The position numbers were made by a program, and so were the translations under genes. 64,000 nt of DNA, taken from NCBI RefSeq assembly GCF_026262575.1, contig NZ_JAPKFL010000027.1:1-64000 (forward strand), read 5' to 3'. The number at the start of each line of letters is the position of its first letter. The stretch's first letter is position 1. The notes beneath the pieces were generated by a model. The model saw only the letters and a list, made by a program, of their open reading frames with translations, searched no databases and had not been told where the DNA came from. Below, in pieces: positions 19,266 through 29,480 of the stretch. Source of the DNA: Streptomyces marinisediminis (GTDB lineage Bacteria > Actinomycetota > Actinomycetes > Streptomycetales > Streptomycetaceae).

Positions 19266-21242
19266 TCAGTCGGTGGTGGTGGGGATGGGGGCGGGGGTGG
19301 CGCCTTCGGGGACGTGGAGCCAGACGGACTCCGAGGGGACGCCCTGGTCGTCGACGACGTTCACCATGTAGTAGCCGGGCGGCACCAGCGTTGGGTCGTC
19401 CGGCACGGTGACGCGGACGCCGTCCTCGGTCGTCTCGAACTCCAGCGCGATCGAGCGCTGTTCGACGTTCGTGACGTGGGTGAAGGAGCCGGGCCGCAGC
19501 AGCCGGGCGCGGTCGACGCGCGCGGCGTCCTCCGTGCGGAACTCCGCCGTGCCGCCCAGCTCGACGACCTGGGTCTCGGCGCCGTCGTCCACCAGCTCGG
19601 GCCGTTCGCCGGCGAAGAGGTAGGGAGGCGTGTAGAGGTCGATCTGCTGCTCGAACTCGCCGGGCTTGGTGTTGGCCTCGTCGGCGAACAGCGAGTCGGA
19701 GCCGAACGTCATCACCCGGCCGTCCGGCAGCAGCAGCGCGCCGGAGTGGTAGTTGCGGCCCACCAGCGGGTCGGCCACGGTGCGCGAGGTGTTGGTCCGG
19801 GCGTCGTACAGCTCGGCCTTGAGCACGTTGCTGTCGCTGTAGCCGCGGTACCCGCCGGAGCCGTTGGTGGTGAGCACGGTGTCGTCGGGCAGGATGACGC
19901 TGCTGGGGTAGCGGACCGGCGCGTACAGGTCGGGCCCGTCCTCGAACCGGGGCAGGTCTTCGGAGAGGTCGACGATGCGGGTCTTGTCGGTCACCGTGGT
20001 GCTCTCGCCGATGCCGCCGCCACCGAGCACCATGTACTTCTGGTCCTGCGCGGGCGGCAGCAGCACGGCCATCGACGTCTCCAGCGCGTCCGGGTCGCTG
20101 ATGCCCGGGATCGGCTCGAAGCCGTCGGTGCGCCAGTCCCACAGGCCCGGTGTGCGGCCCTCGTCGGCGGGGCCGTAGCCGGAGCTGGTGCCGGTGTAGA
20201 ACAGCTCGCCGCCCCGGGCGAGGAACATGCCGGGGTAGGTGGGGAAGTAGCGCTCGTAGGGCAGCGTCGTCCAGTCCTGGTCCTCCGGGTCGTAGACCTC
20301 GACCTTCTTGGAGACCTCGCCTATGTCGTCCAGGCCGGAGACGGAGATGACGCGGCCGTCCTCCAGCGTGGTGAGCGTGGGGTACCAGCGGGCGTCCTCC
20401 ATCGGGTCGACGGTGACGTACCGCTCGGCCACCGGGTCGAACTCGTAGGCGTCCCGGATACCCTGGAAGTCCTTCTTGTCGAAGGAGAGCTTGTTGGCCA
20501 TGCCGTACACGTTGCGCCGGTCCTCGCCGCCGAGGTGCGGGATCGTGTACTGCTCGGTGTCGCCCGTCGCGTGCTTGCGCCCCTTGTGCTCGGCCTCCAC
20601 GTACACGCGCTTCTGGCTGGCGGTGACGGTGACCTCGCCGGTGTCCGGGTCGGTCTCCTTCGTCGCCCGGGGGACGAGCAGCGACTGCTGGCTGAGGAAC
20701 ACCTTGCCGCTGCGGTTGCCCTCGAACTCGGTGCCCGCGGGCAGGGTCATCGGCTTGTCGGGGTTCTCGTTGCTGACGATCATCAGACCGCCGGCCTTCT
20801 CGACGTCGCCCTCCAGCGTCTCGTAGCGCTGGGTGCCGCCCGCGACCAGCAGGTTGCCGTTCGGGAGCTGGCTGTGCCCGGCGCAGAACAGGTCGGCCGG
20901 GGTGGGGATGTTCTTGAAGGTGTTCGCCTCGGGGTCCCACAGCACGGTGCGGAACGTCTTGGCGTCGAACTGCGCGGCGTCGTTGCCGCTGCCTGCGACC
21001 AGCAGCACCTTCCCGGTGTGCAGCAGCGCCGCGTGGATGGTGTTGATGCGGTACTCCTCGGGAACGTCGAGCACCTGCCAGTGGCCCATGTCCGCTTTGT
21101 AGGACGCCTGGTTGATCGTGTACTCGTGGTACCGCTCCGTGCCGAAGCGGACGAGCCAGGGGGCGTTCACACCACCGATGGCGACCAGGACCGCGGTGGT
21201 GATCGCGATGCGCTTCGTGCGACGGCTCGGACGGTATCTCAC
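19266..21242 (-). CDS. glxA: Copper radical oxidase of the glyoxal/galactose oxidase family (GlxA)
   Basis: 658 residues: an N-terminal membrane anchor (RIAITTAVLVAIGGV), a kelch-type beta propeller and a C-terminal DUF1929 domain. Ligand candidates for the Cys-Tyr radical copper site are Cys120 (LFCAGHSQL) with Tyr140 (GGTQRYE), Tyr498-His499 (RNYHSG) and His589 (FTHVTN). GlxA acts at hyphal tips with CslA, oxidising the glucan-type polymer or its ends and being needed for aerial growth. GTG start with AGGAG nine bases upstream; 102 bases after cslA and in the same direction. Confidence 0.93.
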   Translation of the reverse strand: MRYRPSRRTKRIAITTAVLVAIGGVNAPWLVRFGTERYHEYTINQASYKADMGHWQVLDVPEEYRINTIHAALLHTGKVLLVAGSGNDAAQFDAKTFRTVLWDPEANTFKNIPTPADLFCAGHSQLPNGNLLVAGGTQRYETLEGDVEKAGGLMIVSNENPDKPMTLPAGTEFEGNRSGKVFLSQQSLLVPRATKETDPDTGEVTVTASQKRVYVEAEHKGRKHATGDTEQYTIPHLGGEDRRNVYGMANKLSFDKKDFQGIRDAYEFDPVAERYVTVDPMEDARWYPTLTTLEDGRVISVSGLDDIGEVSKKVEVYDPEDQDWTTLPYERYFPTYPGMFLARGGELFYTGTSSGYGPADEGRTPGLWDWRTDGFEPIPGISDPDALETSMAVLLPPAQDQKYMVLGGGGIGESTTVTDKTRIVDLSEDLPRFEDGPDLYAPVRYPSSVILPDDTVLTTNGSGGYRGYSDSNVLKAELYDARTNTSRTVADPLVGRNYHSGALLLPDGRVMTFGSDSLFADEANTKPGEFEQQIDLYTPPYLFAGERPELVDDGAETQVVELGGTAEFRTEDAARVDRARLLRPGSFTHVTNVEQRSIALEFETTEDGVRVTVPDDPTLVPPGYYMVNVVDDQGVPSESVWLHVPEGATPAPIPTTTD

Positions 21243-21344
21243 GGGTTACCACTCCTGGCGGGACGTGCGCTGGGCGGGCGCGGGACGTGCGGGGTGCGCG
21301 GGGCGCGCGGTGCGGCCGCGCGGGGTCGGGCCGGGGCCCTGGGA

Positions 21345-23462
21345 CTAGTGGTGCGTCTGCGACCGTCGGCCTTGCCGGTGCAGCGCGCTGAGGCTGATCT
21401 GCAGGGTGTCCTCGGCCTCCGCGGCCGACCGCGGCTCCGGGACGACGCCGGCGGGGACGCTCGGCAGCCGTCCGCCCGCCGGGCCCGACCGCGCGGAGGG
21501 GGACGCGCCGCCGGCCGGGGCGGCGGGTTCGCGCTCCCGCGGCGGCGCCGGGGCGTCCCCCTCCACGCGGTCGGGCGCGCTCGGGTCCGCGGCCGTCCGC
21601 CGGGCCGCCCGCAGCTCCCTGCGCCGGCGCAGTTCCGCCCGCACCATCACCCGCCAGCCGATGATCGGCGCCGCGGTGATGAGCAGGGCGAGCCCCGCCC
21701 AGGTGAGCATCGCCGGGTGGTCGTGCCCGAGGAAGAGGGAGCCGACGAGCGAGCCGCCGAAGACGGCGATGAAGAACAGGTGGATGCGGAAGGTCCCCAG
21801 CAGCGTGTCGGGGCTGGCCGAGTCGCCCTTGGGCGTGACGACGAACTTGGACTTGCGGCGCAGCACGGCGTCCAGCAGCGAGCGGGCGTAGATCGGCGCG
21901 GAGAGCGCGGACATCAGCATGCCCGCCAGTCCGCCGGAGCCCTCCGGCTCGTGCGGCGAGACGTTGTGCCGCCGGTTCCAGACGTACAGGCCGACCTGGA
22001 GCGCGGAGGCGTTGCCGTAGAGCATCATCCACACCACGGGGTCGATCTGCACGCCCGAGGCGCCGAGCCCGAGGAACAGCGCGCAGCTCAGCGCGGCCAG
22101 GATCCAGTTCAGCGCGGACATCGGGTAGAAGATGATCATCATCGTGTAGTTGAAGAGCTTGCCCGCGGGCAGGGACCCGAAGCCCTTCCAGTACTGGCTG
22201 AGGATCGTCTCGTAGGTGCCGCGCGACCAGCGGAGCTGCTGGGTGAAGAAGTCGGTCCAGGCGTTCGGCCCCTCGCCCACCGCGAGCACGTCCGGGGTGT
22301 AGACCGAGCGCCACTTCTTCCCCGTCGCCGGGTTGCGGTGCCGGTGCATCTCGAAGCCGGTGGCCATGTCCTCGGTGATCGAGTCGTACAGCCCGCCGAT
22401 CTCCTTGAGCGCGCTGATCCGCACCGCGTTGCTGGTGCCGACGAACATGGGCGCGCCGTAGCGGTTGCCGGCGCGCTGGATGAGGGCGTGGAAGAGGAAC
22501 TGCTGGCTCTCGGCGGCCTTGGTGACGAAGTTGTCGTAGTTGCCGTAGACCTGCGGGCCGATGACGAAGCCCACGTCCGGGTCGCGGAAGTAGCCGAGCA
22601 TCCGCTCCAGGTAGTTCGGCAGCGGCACGTGGTCGGTGTCCACGCCGGCGAAGAAGTCGTAGTCGTCGCCGTGGGCGTCCAGCCAGGCGTTGTAGTTGCC
22701 GTGCTTGGTCTTGGCCCGGAACGCGCCCTTGGCGGTGTTCCACCTCGCCACGCCCTTGCGGCTGAAGTGGTGCACGCCCAGGCGGGCGCAGACGGCCTTG
22801 ACCTCCGGGTCGTCGCCCTCGTCGAGCAGCCAGACGTGCATCGTGCCGCGGTGCCGGACGCGGACGGCCGCCTCCAGCGTCTTGGTGACCATGGACAGGG
22901 GTTCCTTGCCCGGTACGAAGGAGGTCAGGAACGCCACGCGGGTCCCGGCCTCCGGCACGACGGGCACCGGGTCCCGGGCGACGAGTGTGGCGTGCGAGTT
23001 GGACAGCACGTTCAGCGTGCGGAACAGCTCGATCAGCCCGATCGCCACGAGCATGACCACGTCGAGCTTCAGCACGAGGTCGGAGACGGAGCCCTCGTCG
23101 CGCTGGGTCCAGTGCTGGGGCTGCATCAGCCACGCGAACAGGCCGAGGGAGAGCAGGGGCGCCGCGGCGAGCAGCAGCCCCGCGCGTATCCGGTGCGGCT
23201 CGCTCGCCAGCAGGCTGCGGTAGCGCACCCGGTAGGGCTCGCCCTGCGGGGGCTGGGTCAGCGGTCCGGCCAGGCGGCTGTAGTGCTCGTAGTCGTAGCG
23301 CGGCGGCGGCTTGCGCGGCCAGCGCTGTGTGCCGCCCGACCGCGCGCGGCTCCCGCTGCCGGAGCGGGGGCGCACGATGCGGAGCTGCGTCGTGCGCGAC
23401 GGGTCGTCGTCGGCGTCGACGCGGGTGCCTGCGGGCGGCTGGGATTCGCCTGCTTGCGTCAT
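21345..23462 (-). CDS. cslA: Cellulose synthase-like GT2 glycosyltransferase (CslA)
   Basis: 705 residues. Two N-terminal membrane helices precede a GT2 domain with AFLTSFVPGKEP, WLLDEGDDPEV, FAGVDTDHVPLP (DxD), TEDMATGFEMH and the processive-synthase motif QQLRWSRG. Several more helices follow, then a long disordered Arg/Ala/Pro-rich tail. CslA makes a beta-glucan-like polymer at growing tips. The ATG at 23462 has a GGGGGA element about eight bases upstream. glxA follows, forming the conserved cslA-glxA pair. Confidence 0.93.
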   Translation of the reverse strand: MTQAGESQPPAGTRVDADDDPSRTTQLRIVRPRSGSGSRARSGGTQRWPRKPPPRYDYEHYSRLAGPLTQPPQGEPYRVRYRSLLASEPHRIRAGLLLAAAPLLSLGLFAWLMQPQHWTQRDEGSVSDLVLKLDVVMLVAIGLIELFRTLNVLSNSHATLVARDPVPVVPEAGTRVAFLTSFVPGKEPLSMVTKTLEAAVRVRHRGTMHVWLLDEGDDPEVKAVCARLGVHHFSRKGVARWNTAKGAFRAKTKHGNYNAWLDAHGDDYDFFAGVDTDHVPLPNYLERMLGYFRDPDVGFVIGPQVYGNYDNFVTKAAESQQFLFHALIQRAGNRYGAPMFVGTSNAVRISALKEIGGLYDSITEDMATGFEMHRHRNPATGKKWRSVYTPDVLAVGEGPNAWTDFFTQQLRWSRGTYETILSQYWKGFGSLPAGKLFNYTMMIIFYPMSALNWILAALSCALFLGLGASGVQIDPVVWMMLYGNASALQVGLYVWNRRHNVSPHEPEGSGGLAGMLMSALSAPIYARSLLDAVLRRKSKFVVTPKGDSASPDTLLGTFRIHLFFIAVFGGSLVGSLFLGHDHPAMLTWAGLALLITAAPIIGWRVMVRAELRRRRELRAARRTAADPSAPDRVEGDAPAPPREREPAAPAGGASPSARSGPAGGRLPSVPAGVVPEPRSAAEAEDTLQISLSALHRQGRRSQTHH

Positions 23463-23948
23463 CTGTCCATCCCCCCGCACGCAGCGTCCTGCGTGCCGTG
23501 TGTTTCTGGCCGCTGGGGGAGACACGCACGGCGGCTTGGCGGTTCCCGGGCCGGTGACCAATGGTCAGCTTTTCTTACCACTTGAGTGATCGCAAGGGAG
23601 GCTTGACCTGGTTGGCGCCGTATGCGCGGGTATGCCGGGACGAACGTGATCAGAGTGACGCCCAGCCGACACGGCCCGTCCTGCCCCGCGACCCGCACCG
23701 TGCGCCTGCGCCGTACGCCGGACCCCATACGCCGGACCCCGCGCCCCGTGCCGGGGCGGCGGCGGACGCGGAGCGGGTGGCGGCGCGCCCCGAGTCAGGG
23801 TGGCGGCAACGGTGGACGGCGGCGCACGCGGGGCCAGGGCGTCGGGCAGGCGGCTCGGACGGCCCCGGGTGGCGCGGCGGCCCGGGGCGGGCCGGGCGGT
23901 TCGGCGGTGGCCGCCTGGGCCGCGTGGCCGGGGCCGGGGCGGGGTGGG
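23463..23948. other. Gene-free region upstream of cslA
   Basis: About 490 bases. The first 150 bases next to cslA are relatively AT-rich and probably hold its promoter. The remainder is G/C simple sequence with Arg/Pro/Gly reading in all frames and no credible gene. Confidence 0.5.
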
Positions 23949-24122
23949 TCAGTCGATGCCGCGCCAGATGTGGGGCTCGGTGCCGTGCTCCTCGTCCTCC
24001 CCGGCGAGCAGCGTCAGCATCACCGGTGTGGTGGCCGGCACCTCGTTCCCCGCGAGCCGCTCGTGCGCCGGATCGCGTTCGGCGGCGCTCGTGGGGACCT
24101 CGATCAGCGTCACGTCGGTCAT
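23949..24122 (-). CDS. Small hypothetical protein
   Basis: 57 residues reading MTDVTLIEVPTSAAERDPAH and ending in an acidic segment GEDEEHGTEPHIWRGID. There is a purine-rich GAGGGAG directly before the ATG. No signal peptide or membrane span. Good third-position G/C bias and non-repetitive composition separate it from the noise around it. No family recognised. Confidence 0.55.
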   Translation of the reverse strand: MTDVTLIEVPTSAAERDPAHERLAGNEVPATTPVMLTLLAGEDEEHGTEPHIWRGID

Positions 24123-24473
24123 CTCCCTCGGTTCTGGTGGGACGCGCGACAGCACGACTCAGTGTGCGCGAGGGGCGCGGCCGTCGCGACCTGGCACGCG
24201 GCGGATCCGTGTATGTGGCACGCGGTGCCGGTGGGCCGGGCGGCGCCGTCCGCGGCCCGGGCGACGCTCCGGCTCGGCGTGACCTGCGTGCCTCGTCCGG
24301 CGCCCCCGACGCGCCCCGCGTGCGCCCCTGCGCACCGGTGGCTCGGCGTGCCGCGCCGCGTCTCACATGCCGGACGGCGCTCCGGTGCGTCCCTGACCGG
24401 CCGGGTGCGGCGCCGCGTGCGGGGGGGGGGGGCAGCACGAAGGCCCCCGTGGACACGGGGGCCTTCGACGGTG
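24123..24473. other. Gene-free region between the small protein and tRNA-Lys
   Basis: About 350 bases of GC-rich sequence. It holds a run of 12 G residues at 24421-24432 and the tRNA terminator hairpin at 24440-24465. No gene seen. Confidence 0.55.
24440..24465 (-). terminator. Terminator of tRNA-Lys copy 1
   Basis: Arms AAGGCCCCCGTG and CACGGGGGCCTT form an almost loopless hairpin just beyond the 3' end of the tRNA. Confidence 0.7.
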
Positions 24474-24547
24474 TGCGCCGCCAGGGACTCGAACCCCGGA
24501 CCCGCTGATTAAGAGTCAGCTGCTCTAACCAACTGAGCTAGCGGCGC
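24474..24547 (-). tRNA. tRNA-Lys (anticodon CTT), copy 1
   Basis: 74 bases. The acceptor stem is GCGCCGC / GCGGCGC with discriminator A. The D-arm is AGCTCAGTTGGTTAGAGC, the anticodon loop CTCTTAA with CTT, and the T-arm GGGGTTCGAGTCCC. CCA is not encoded. Identical to the copies at 30357 and 39172. Confidence 0.97.
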
Positions 24548-24560
24548 CTGCGCTCCCACT

Positions 24561-25166
24561 TTACCCGATCCCGTCGGGTGCCGATGACCACGCGTACCCC
24601 GGCTCGCGCAGCGCGGCCAGCACCCGCCGCAGGTAGGGCCGCGGTACGGCCGGCAGCAGCAGCGCCACCGCCTGCACGAGCCGGCCGAGCACGTAGGTGG
24701 TGTCCGCGGTGGCGGTCACCAGCTCCCGCACGGCCGTGGTGTCGTTCCGCTGGACGGCCTCGATCAGCTCCGCGACCCGGGGCGCGGCCTCCTCGTCGGT
24801 CGCCACCCACCGCTCGCCGTACGGCGCCTCGGCGGCCAGCCGCCGCAGCAGCCCGTCGCCGCCCTCGCCGGCGCGCCCGCCACCCCGTTCCTCACCCGGT
24901 CGCGGACCCGGCTGTCCACCCCGCCCGGCGCCCCGCAGTCCGCTCCGCCGCCCGTCCGCGTCCGTCCCGTCGACCGCTTCGTCGACCGCTTCGTCGACCG
25001 CTTCGGACGCCACCCAGCACAGGGCCGCCACCAGGTCGCGGGCGGCGTCGTCGCAGGCGAGCGCCGCCAGCCCCGCGTCGAAGGCGTGCTGGTTGCCGTG
25101 CCGGTAGGCCAGGAGCAGCCCCGCCGCGCGGGCGGCTCCGTCCACGTCCACACCCGTCGTCCGCAT
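24561..25166 (-). CDS. Hypothetical helical protein
   Basis: 201 residues, opening MRTTGVDVDGAARAAGLLLA. It is largely alpha-helical with Ala/Leu-rich segments (DLVAALCWVASEAVDEAVDE, TTYVLGRLVQAVALLLPAVP). A central low-complexity Gly/Arg insert lies in the middle. A perfect 12-bp repeat GTCGACCGCTTC occurs three times (24969-25004) and encodes the (EAVD) repeat. No signal peptide. Not recognised as a named family. The ATG at 25166 or another four codons upstream (25178) could be the start. Its stop is 14 bases from tRNA-Lys. Confidence 0.65.
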   Translation of the reverse strand: MRTTGVDVDGAARAAGLLLAYRHGNQHAFDAGLAALACDDAARDLVAALCWVASEAVDEAVDEAVDGTDADGRRSGLRGAGRGGQPGPRPGEERGGGRAGEGGDGLLRRLAAEAPYGERWVATDEEAAPRVAELIEAVQRNDTTAVRELVTATADTTYVLGRLVQAVALLLPAVPRPYLRRVLAALREPGYAWSSAPDGIG

Positions 25167-25228
25167 GCGGCGGATCATCACACGATGCGCCCCGCCCCCC
25201 GCGGCCCGGCACGCGGCCCCGGACCGGC

Positions 25229-25972
25229 TCAACCCGGGTGCACCGGCCACACCACCCGGCTGACCCACGGCGCCGCCCGGGAGGCCGCGACCACCTCCGC
25301 GTTCGGCTCGTCGTTCGTCGCGACCCACTCCCGCGCCGCCGCCGCGCCGCGGCCACCCGCCCGCTGCCGCGCCAGCAACCGCTCGCGGCGCAGCGGCGCC
25401 GGGGCGTCCACGTACCACAGCGCGTCCAGGTGCTCGCGGACCGCCGCCCAGCCCGGCAGCTCGCACGCCAGGTAGTTGCCCTCGGTGATCACCAGCCGCA
25501 CCCGCGGGCCGATGACGTGCCGCGCCGCGATGGGCTCGTTCAGGTCACGGTCGAAATCCGGACAGTAGACCTCCGCCGGGCCCTCGTCCCCGTCCTCGCG
25601 GGGTTCCGCTTCCCGCAGCCGGGCCAGCAGCGCCGCGTAGCCGGCGACGTCGAACGTGGGGGGCGAGCCCTTGCGCGAGGCGAGCCCCAACCGGTCGAGC
25701 TGGGCGTTGGACAGGTGGAAGCCGTCCAGCGGCACGTACCCGACCGCCCCCGCCCCGTAGCGCTGGTTCACCGCGCTGACCAGCGCCGCCGCCAGGGTGG
25801 ACTTGCCGGCGCCGGGCGGTCCGGCCAGTCCCAGCACCGCTCGGCGGCTCCCGGCGGCGGCCGCCACCCGCCAGGCCGCCGCGACCAGCTCCGAGTCCGG
25901 GCCGGGGCCCGGCTCCGGGCCCGGCCGCGGCTCGCGGTCGGCGGGGTGCGTGGGTGTCGTCTCATTCCGCAT
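25229..25972 (-). CDS. P-loop nucleoside/sugar kinase family protein
   Basis: 247 residues. Walker A is LAGPPGAGKSTL. It is followed by the uridine kinase/pantothenate kinase-like VPLDGFHLSNAQLDRLG, PDFDRDLNEPIA, VRLVITEGNYLACELPGW and DAPAPLRRERLLAR. This matches the nucleoside/nucleotide kinase family often annotated as fructose- or nucleoside-kinase-like, which phosphorylates a small metabolite; the substrate is not known. ATG at 25972. Divergent from the ehu transporter, sharing its intergenic region. Confidence 0.85.
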   Translation of the reverse strand: MRNETTPTHPADREPRPGPEPGPGPDSELVAAAWRVAAAAGSRRAVLGLAGPPGAGKSTLAAALVSAVNQRYGAGAVGYVPLDGFHLSNAQLDRLGLASRKGSPPTFDVAGYAALLARLREAEPREDGDEGPAEVYCPDFDRDLNEPIAARHVIGPRVRLVITEGNYLACELPGWAAVREHLDALWYVDAPAPLRRERLLARQRAGGRGAAAAREWVATNDEPNAEVVAASRAAPWVSRVVWPVHPG

Positions 25973-26096
25973 GACGCCACTGTGCCCGTCCGAACGCGCG
26001 GTGCGGTACGGCCGTGTGGGCGCAAGCGCGCAACGGAGAGATCACCGGCTCGAAAAGATGGGCATATCTTCACGCGACTTGGGTAGCCGCGCGCCC

Positions 26097-27020
26097 ATGG
26101 CTCCACCACCGAGGAAGTTCCAGACATTGAGCGAATCCAGTGGCATCGGGAGTAGACCCCTCAGTCGCCGCGCCCTGCTCGGCGGGGTAGCGGGGCTGGG
26201 GATCCTGGGCGCGGCAGGGTGCAGCCGCATGCCCCCGCCGGGCGAAGTGGAGGGCGGCAACCTCCTGGAGCGCCTGCGCGACCGCGGCACCGCCCGCGTC
26301 GGCATCGCCAGCGAGCCGCCGTTCGGCTACATCAACTCCGAGGGCGAGGCGGCCGGTGAGGCCCCGGCCATCGCCCGGGTGATCTTCGAACGGCTGGGCG
26401 TGCCCAACATCGAGCCGGTGCCCACCGAGTTCAGTGCCCTCATCCCCGGGCTTCAAGCCCAGCAGTTCGACATCGTCTCCGCCGGGATGTACATCAACCC
26501 CACGCGGTGCGAGCAGGTCCTGTTCGCCGATCCCGACTACCTGATGCTGGACGCCTTCATCGTGCCCGCGGGCAACCCGGCCGGCGTCACCGACTACCAG
26601 TCGATCAAGGACAAGGGGCTGGAACTGGCCAGCGGCGAGGCGTACGCCCAGGTGGCCTACGCCGAGGCGCACGGGATCGACGTGCTGGTCCTGCCCGACC
26701 AGGTGGCCGGCCTGGACGCGGTGTCGCAGGGCCGGGTGGACGCGTTCGTGGGCACGAACATCACCGTCAAGCGGGCGGTGCGGGGCCAGTCGCAGGTGGA
26801 GACCACCGAGCCCTTCCAGCCGGTCGTGGACGGCGAGCCGGCGTACGGCGCGGGCGGCTTCGCGTTCCGGCTCTCGGAGAAGAACCTCCGCGACGCCTTC
26901 AACGAGGAGATCCGCAAGCTCAAGGCGAACGACTACGCGGAGCTGCTGGAGATCGTGCGGCCGTACGGCTTCACGATGGAGGAGATGACCGATCTCACGG
27001 CAGAGGAGCTGTGCTCATGA
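26097..27020 (+). CDS. ehuB: Substrate-binding lipoprotein of an ectoine/hydroxyectoine-type ABC transporter
   Basis: 307 residues. A twin-Arg-like, lipobox-bearing N-terminus (SRRALLGGVAGLGILGAAGCS) leads into a family 3 periplasmic-type binding domain: RVGIASEPPFGYINSEGE, FDIVSAGMYINPTRCEQV, YQSIKDKGLELASGEAYAQV and GGFAFRLSEKNLRDAFN. EhuB of Sinorhizobium binds ectoines; this branch is usually named EhuB in Streptomyces. The start is the ATG at 26097; an in-frame ATG at 26058 is possible. It ends in an ATGA overlap with ehuC. True ligand not proven by sequence. Confidence 0.85.
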   Translation: MAPPPRKFQTLSESSGIGSRPLSRRALLGGVAGLGILGAAGCSRMPPPGEVEGGNLLERLRDRGTARVGIASEPPFGYINSEGEAAGEAPAIARVIFERLGVPNIEPVPTEFSALIPGLQAQQFDIVSAGMYINPTRCEQVLFADPDYLMLDAFIVPAGNPAGVTDYQSIKDKGLELASGEAYAQVAYAEAHGIDVLVLPDQVAGLDAVSQGRVDAFVGTNITVKRAVRGQSQVETTEPFQPVVDGEPAYGAGGFAFRLSEKNLRDAFNEEIRKLKANDYAELLEIVRPYGFTMEEMTDLTAEELCS

Positions 27021-27769
27021 GTTCAGGCATCTTCTACGAGTGGTTCCTCCCCGGCGTCTGGATCACCATCCAGGTGACGGTCTACAGCGCCGCCCTGGCC
27101 GGCCTGGTCGCCTTCGTGGTCGGCATCGCCCGCACCCACCGCCTGTGGATCGTGCGCTTCGTCTCGGGGACCTACTTCGAGATCTTCCGCGGCACGTCCG
27201 CCCTGGTGTTCATGTTGTGGATGGCGTTCGCCTTCCCGCTGATGTTCGGCTGGCAGTTCGTGCCGATGTACGCGGGCGTGCTCGCCCTCGGACTCACCTA
27301 CGGAGCCTACGGGTCCGAGATCGTGCGCGGTTCGCTGCAGTCGGTCTCCGCGGCGCAGCGGGAGGCGGGCATCGCGCTCAGCTTCACCCGCGGCCAGCGG
27401 CTGCGCCGCATCGAGCTGCCCCAGGCGTGGCCCGAGATGGTTCCGCCGTTCAACAACCTGCTGATCGAGCTGCTCAAGGGCACCGCGCTGGTGTCGGTCA
27501 TCTCGGTGGCCGACATGACCTTCGCCGCGGGCCTGTCCCGGCTGGCGACCAACGAGTCCGCGCCCGCCTACGTCCTGCTGCTCTTCTCCTACTTCGTGAT
27601 CGCCTTCGTCCTCACCCGCATCATGCGCGCCGTGGAACGCAAGGCGAAGGCGGGCATCGGACAGGGCGGCGGCGGCAAGGGGCGCTTCCGGGGGCTCCTG
27701 GCGCTGAAGCTGAGCCCGGAGGGTGAGATGCGGCAGGCGAAGACCGGCACGGCGGGAGGCCAGGGATGA
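27017..27769 (+). CDS. ehuC: ABC transporter permease EhuC
   Basis: 250 residues of the HisM-type amino-acid permease family. The first helix is VWITIQVTVYSAALAGLVAFVVGIA, then FEIFRGTSALVFMLWMAFAFPL. The EAA-loop variant is REAGIALSFTRGQRLRRIELPQAW. It overlaps both neighbours by four bases, so the whole operon is translationally coupled. The C-terminal tail after residue 210 is Gly/Lys-rich and probably cytoplasmic. Confidence 0.9.
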   Translation: MSSGIFYEWFLPGVWITIQVTVYSAALAGLVAFVVGIARTHRLWIVRFVSGTYFEIFRGTSALVFMLWMAFAFPLMFGWQFVPMYAGVLALGLTYGAYGSEIVRGSLQSVSAAQREAGIALSFTRGQRLRRIELPQAWPEMVPPFNNLLIELLKGTALVSVISVADMTFAAGLSRLATNESAPAYVLLLFSYFVIAFVLTRIMRAVERKAKAGIGQGGGGKGRFRGLLALKLSPEGEMRQAKTGTAGGQG

Positions 27770-28402
27770 ACTGGGACTGGAGTGTCGTCGAGGACTTCAT
27801 GCCGTCCTTCTGGGACGGCGTCCTCGTCACCCTGCAGGCGCTGGCTCTGGGCAGCCTCATCGCCTTCGCGCTCGGCCTGGTGTGGGCCATGGCCCAGCGC
27901 TCGCACCGGAAGTGGATCAGTTGGCCGGTGACGGCCGTCACCGAGTTCATCCGCAACACGCCGCTGCTGGTGCAGCTCTTCTTCCTCTTCTACGTGGTGC
28001 CCACCTTCGGGCCGTCCATGTCCCCGCTGGTCACCGGCGTCATCGGCCTGGGTCTGCACTACTCGACGTACACCGCCGAGGTCTACCGGGCCGGCATCGA
28101 CGGCGTGCCCGTCGGCCAGTGGGAGGCGGCCACCGCGCTCAGCCTGCCGCGCCGCCGCACCTGGACGTCGGTGATCTTGCCGCAGGCGATCCGCCGGGTC
28201 ATTCCGGCGCTGGGCAACTACGTCGTGGCGATGCTGAAGGACTCGCCCATGATCGCCGTCATCGGCGCCTTCGAGATGCTCGGCGAGGCCCGGGCCTTCT
28301 CCAACCTCACCTTCACGTTCGAGGCCTACACGGTCGTGGGGATCGCCTTCATCCTCATCGCGTACCCGGCCTCCCTCCTCCTTCGAGCCCTGGAGCGTCG
28401 TC

Positions 28403-28413
<11 letters not shown>
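27766..28413 (+). CDS. ehuD: ABC transporter permease EhuD
   Basis: 215 residues, second HisM-type permease. Helices are seen at LVTLQALALGSLIAFALGLVW, FIRNTPLLVQLFFLFYVV and VGIAFILIAYPASLLL. The EAA loop is WEAATALSLPRRRTWTSVILPQA. It is expected to heterodimerise with EhuC. Starts inside the ehuC stop and its own 3' end overlaps the ATPase gene by 11 bases. Confidence 0.92.
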
Positions 28414-29233
<820 letters not shown>

Positions 29234-29409
29234 CGCCCGGCGAGCGGCGTTTCCCGGCCCGCGCCGCGCGGCGACCGGGGCGCCGCCCCTCGCGCGACGC
29301 CGGTCGGGCGGGGGCCGGGCCGCGCGGCCGGGGCAGGTCAGTGGCATATGCCGTTTCGCGCAACCGGTGGTTGCCGGTGGGGGGTTCGCCGCTATCGTGA
29401 GGGGGAGCT

Positions 29410-29461
29410 GTGACCGGAAGCGAGCATTCAGGCGCCCACGGTCACCGCTGGAGACGGTCAC
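29410..29461. promoter_or_regulatory. Repeated half-sites upstream of the IclR gene
   Basis: GTGACCG at 29410-29416 is the inverse of CGGTCAC at 29439-29445, and CGGTCAC occurs again at 29455-29461. They sit within 75 bases of the IclR start and may be autoregulatory sites. Confidence 0.4.
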
Positions 29462-29480
29462 AACCTGTGAGGGGGACACC

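Noticed and set aside
19263..23585. A very long open frame on the plus strand antisense to glxA and cslA
   Set aside because: It is the mirror of two well-supported genes; high GC at third positions suppresses stops on the opposite strand. Its translation is Gly/Val/Arg-rich with no domain.
23561..24512. Overlapping Arg/Pro-rich frames in the region between cslA and tRNA-Lys
   Set aside because: No start signals, no motifs and simple-sequence composition; only the 57-residue minus-strand frame looks like a gene.
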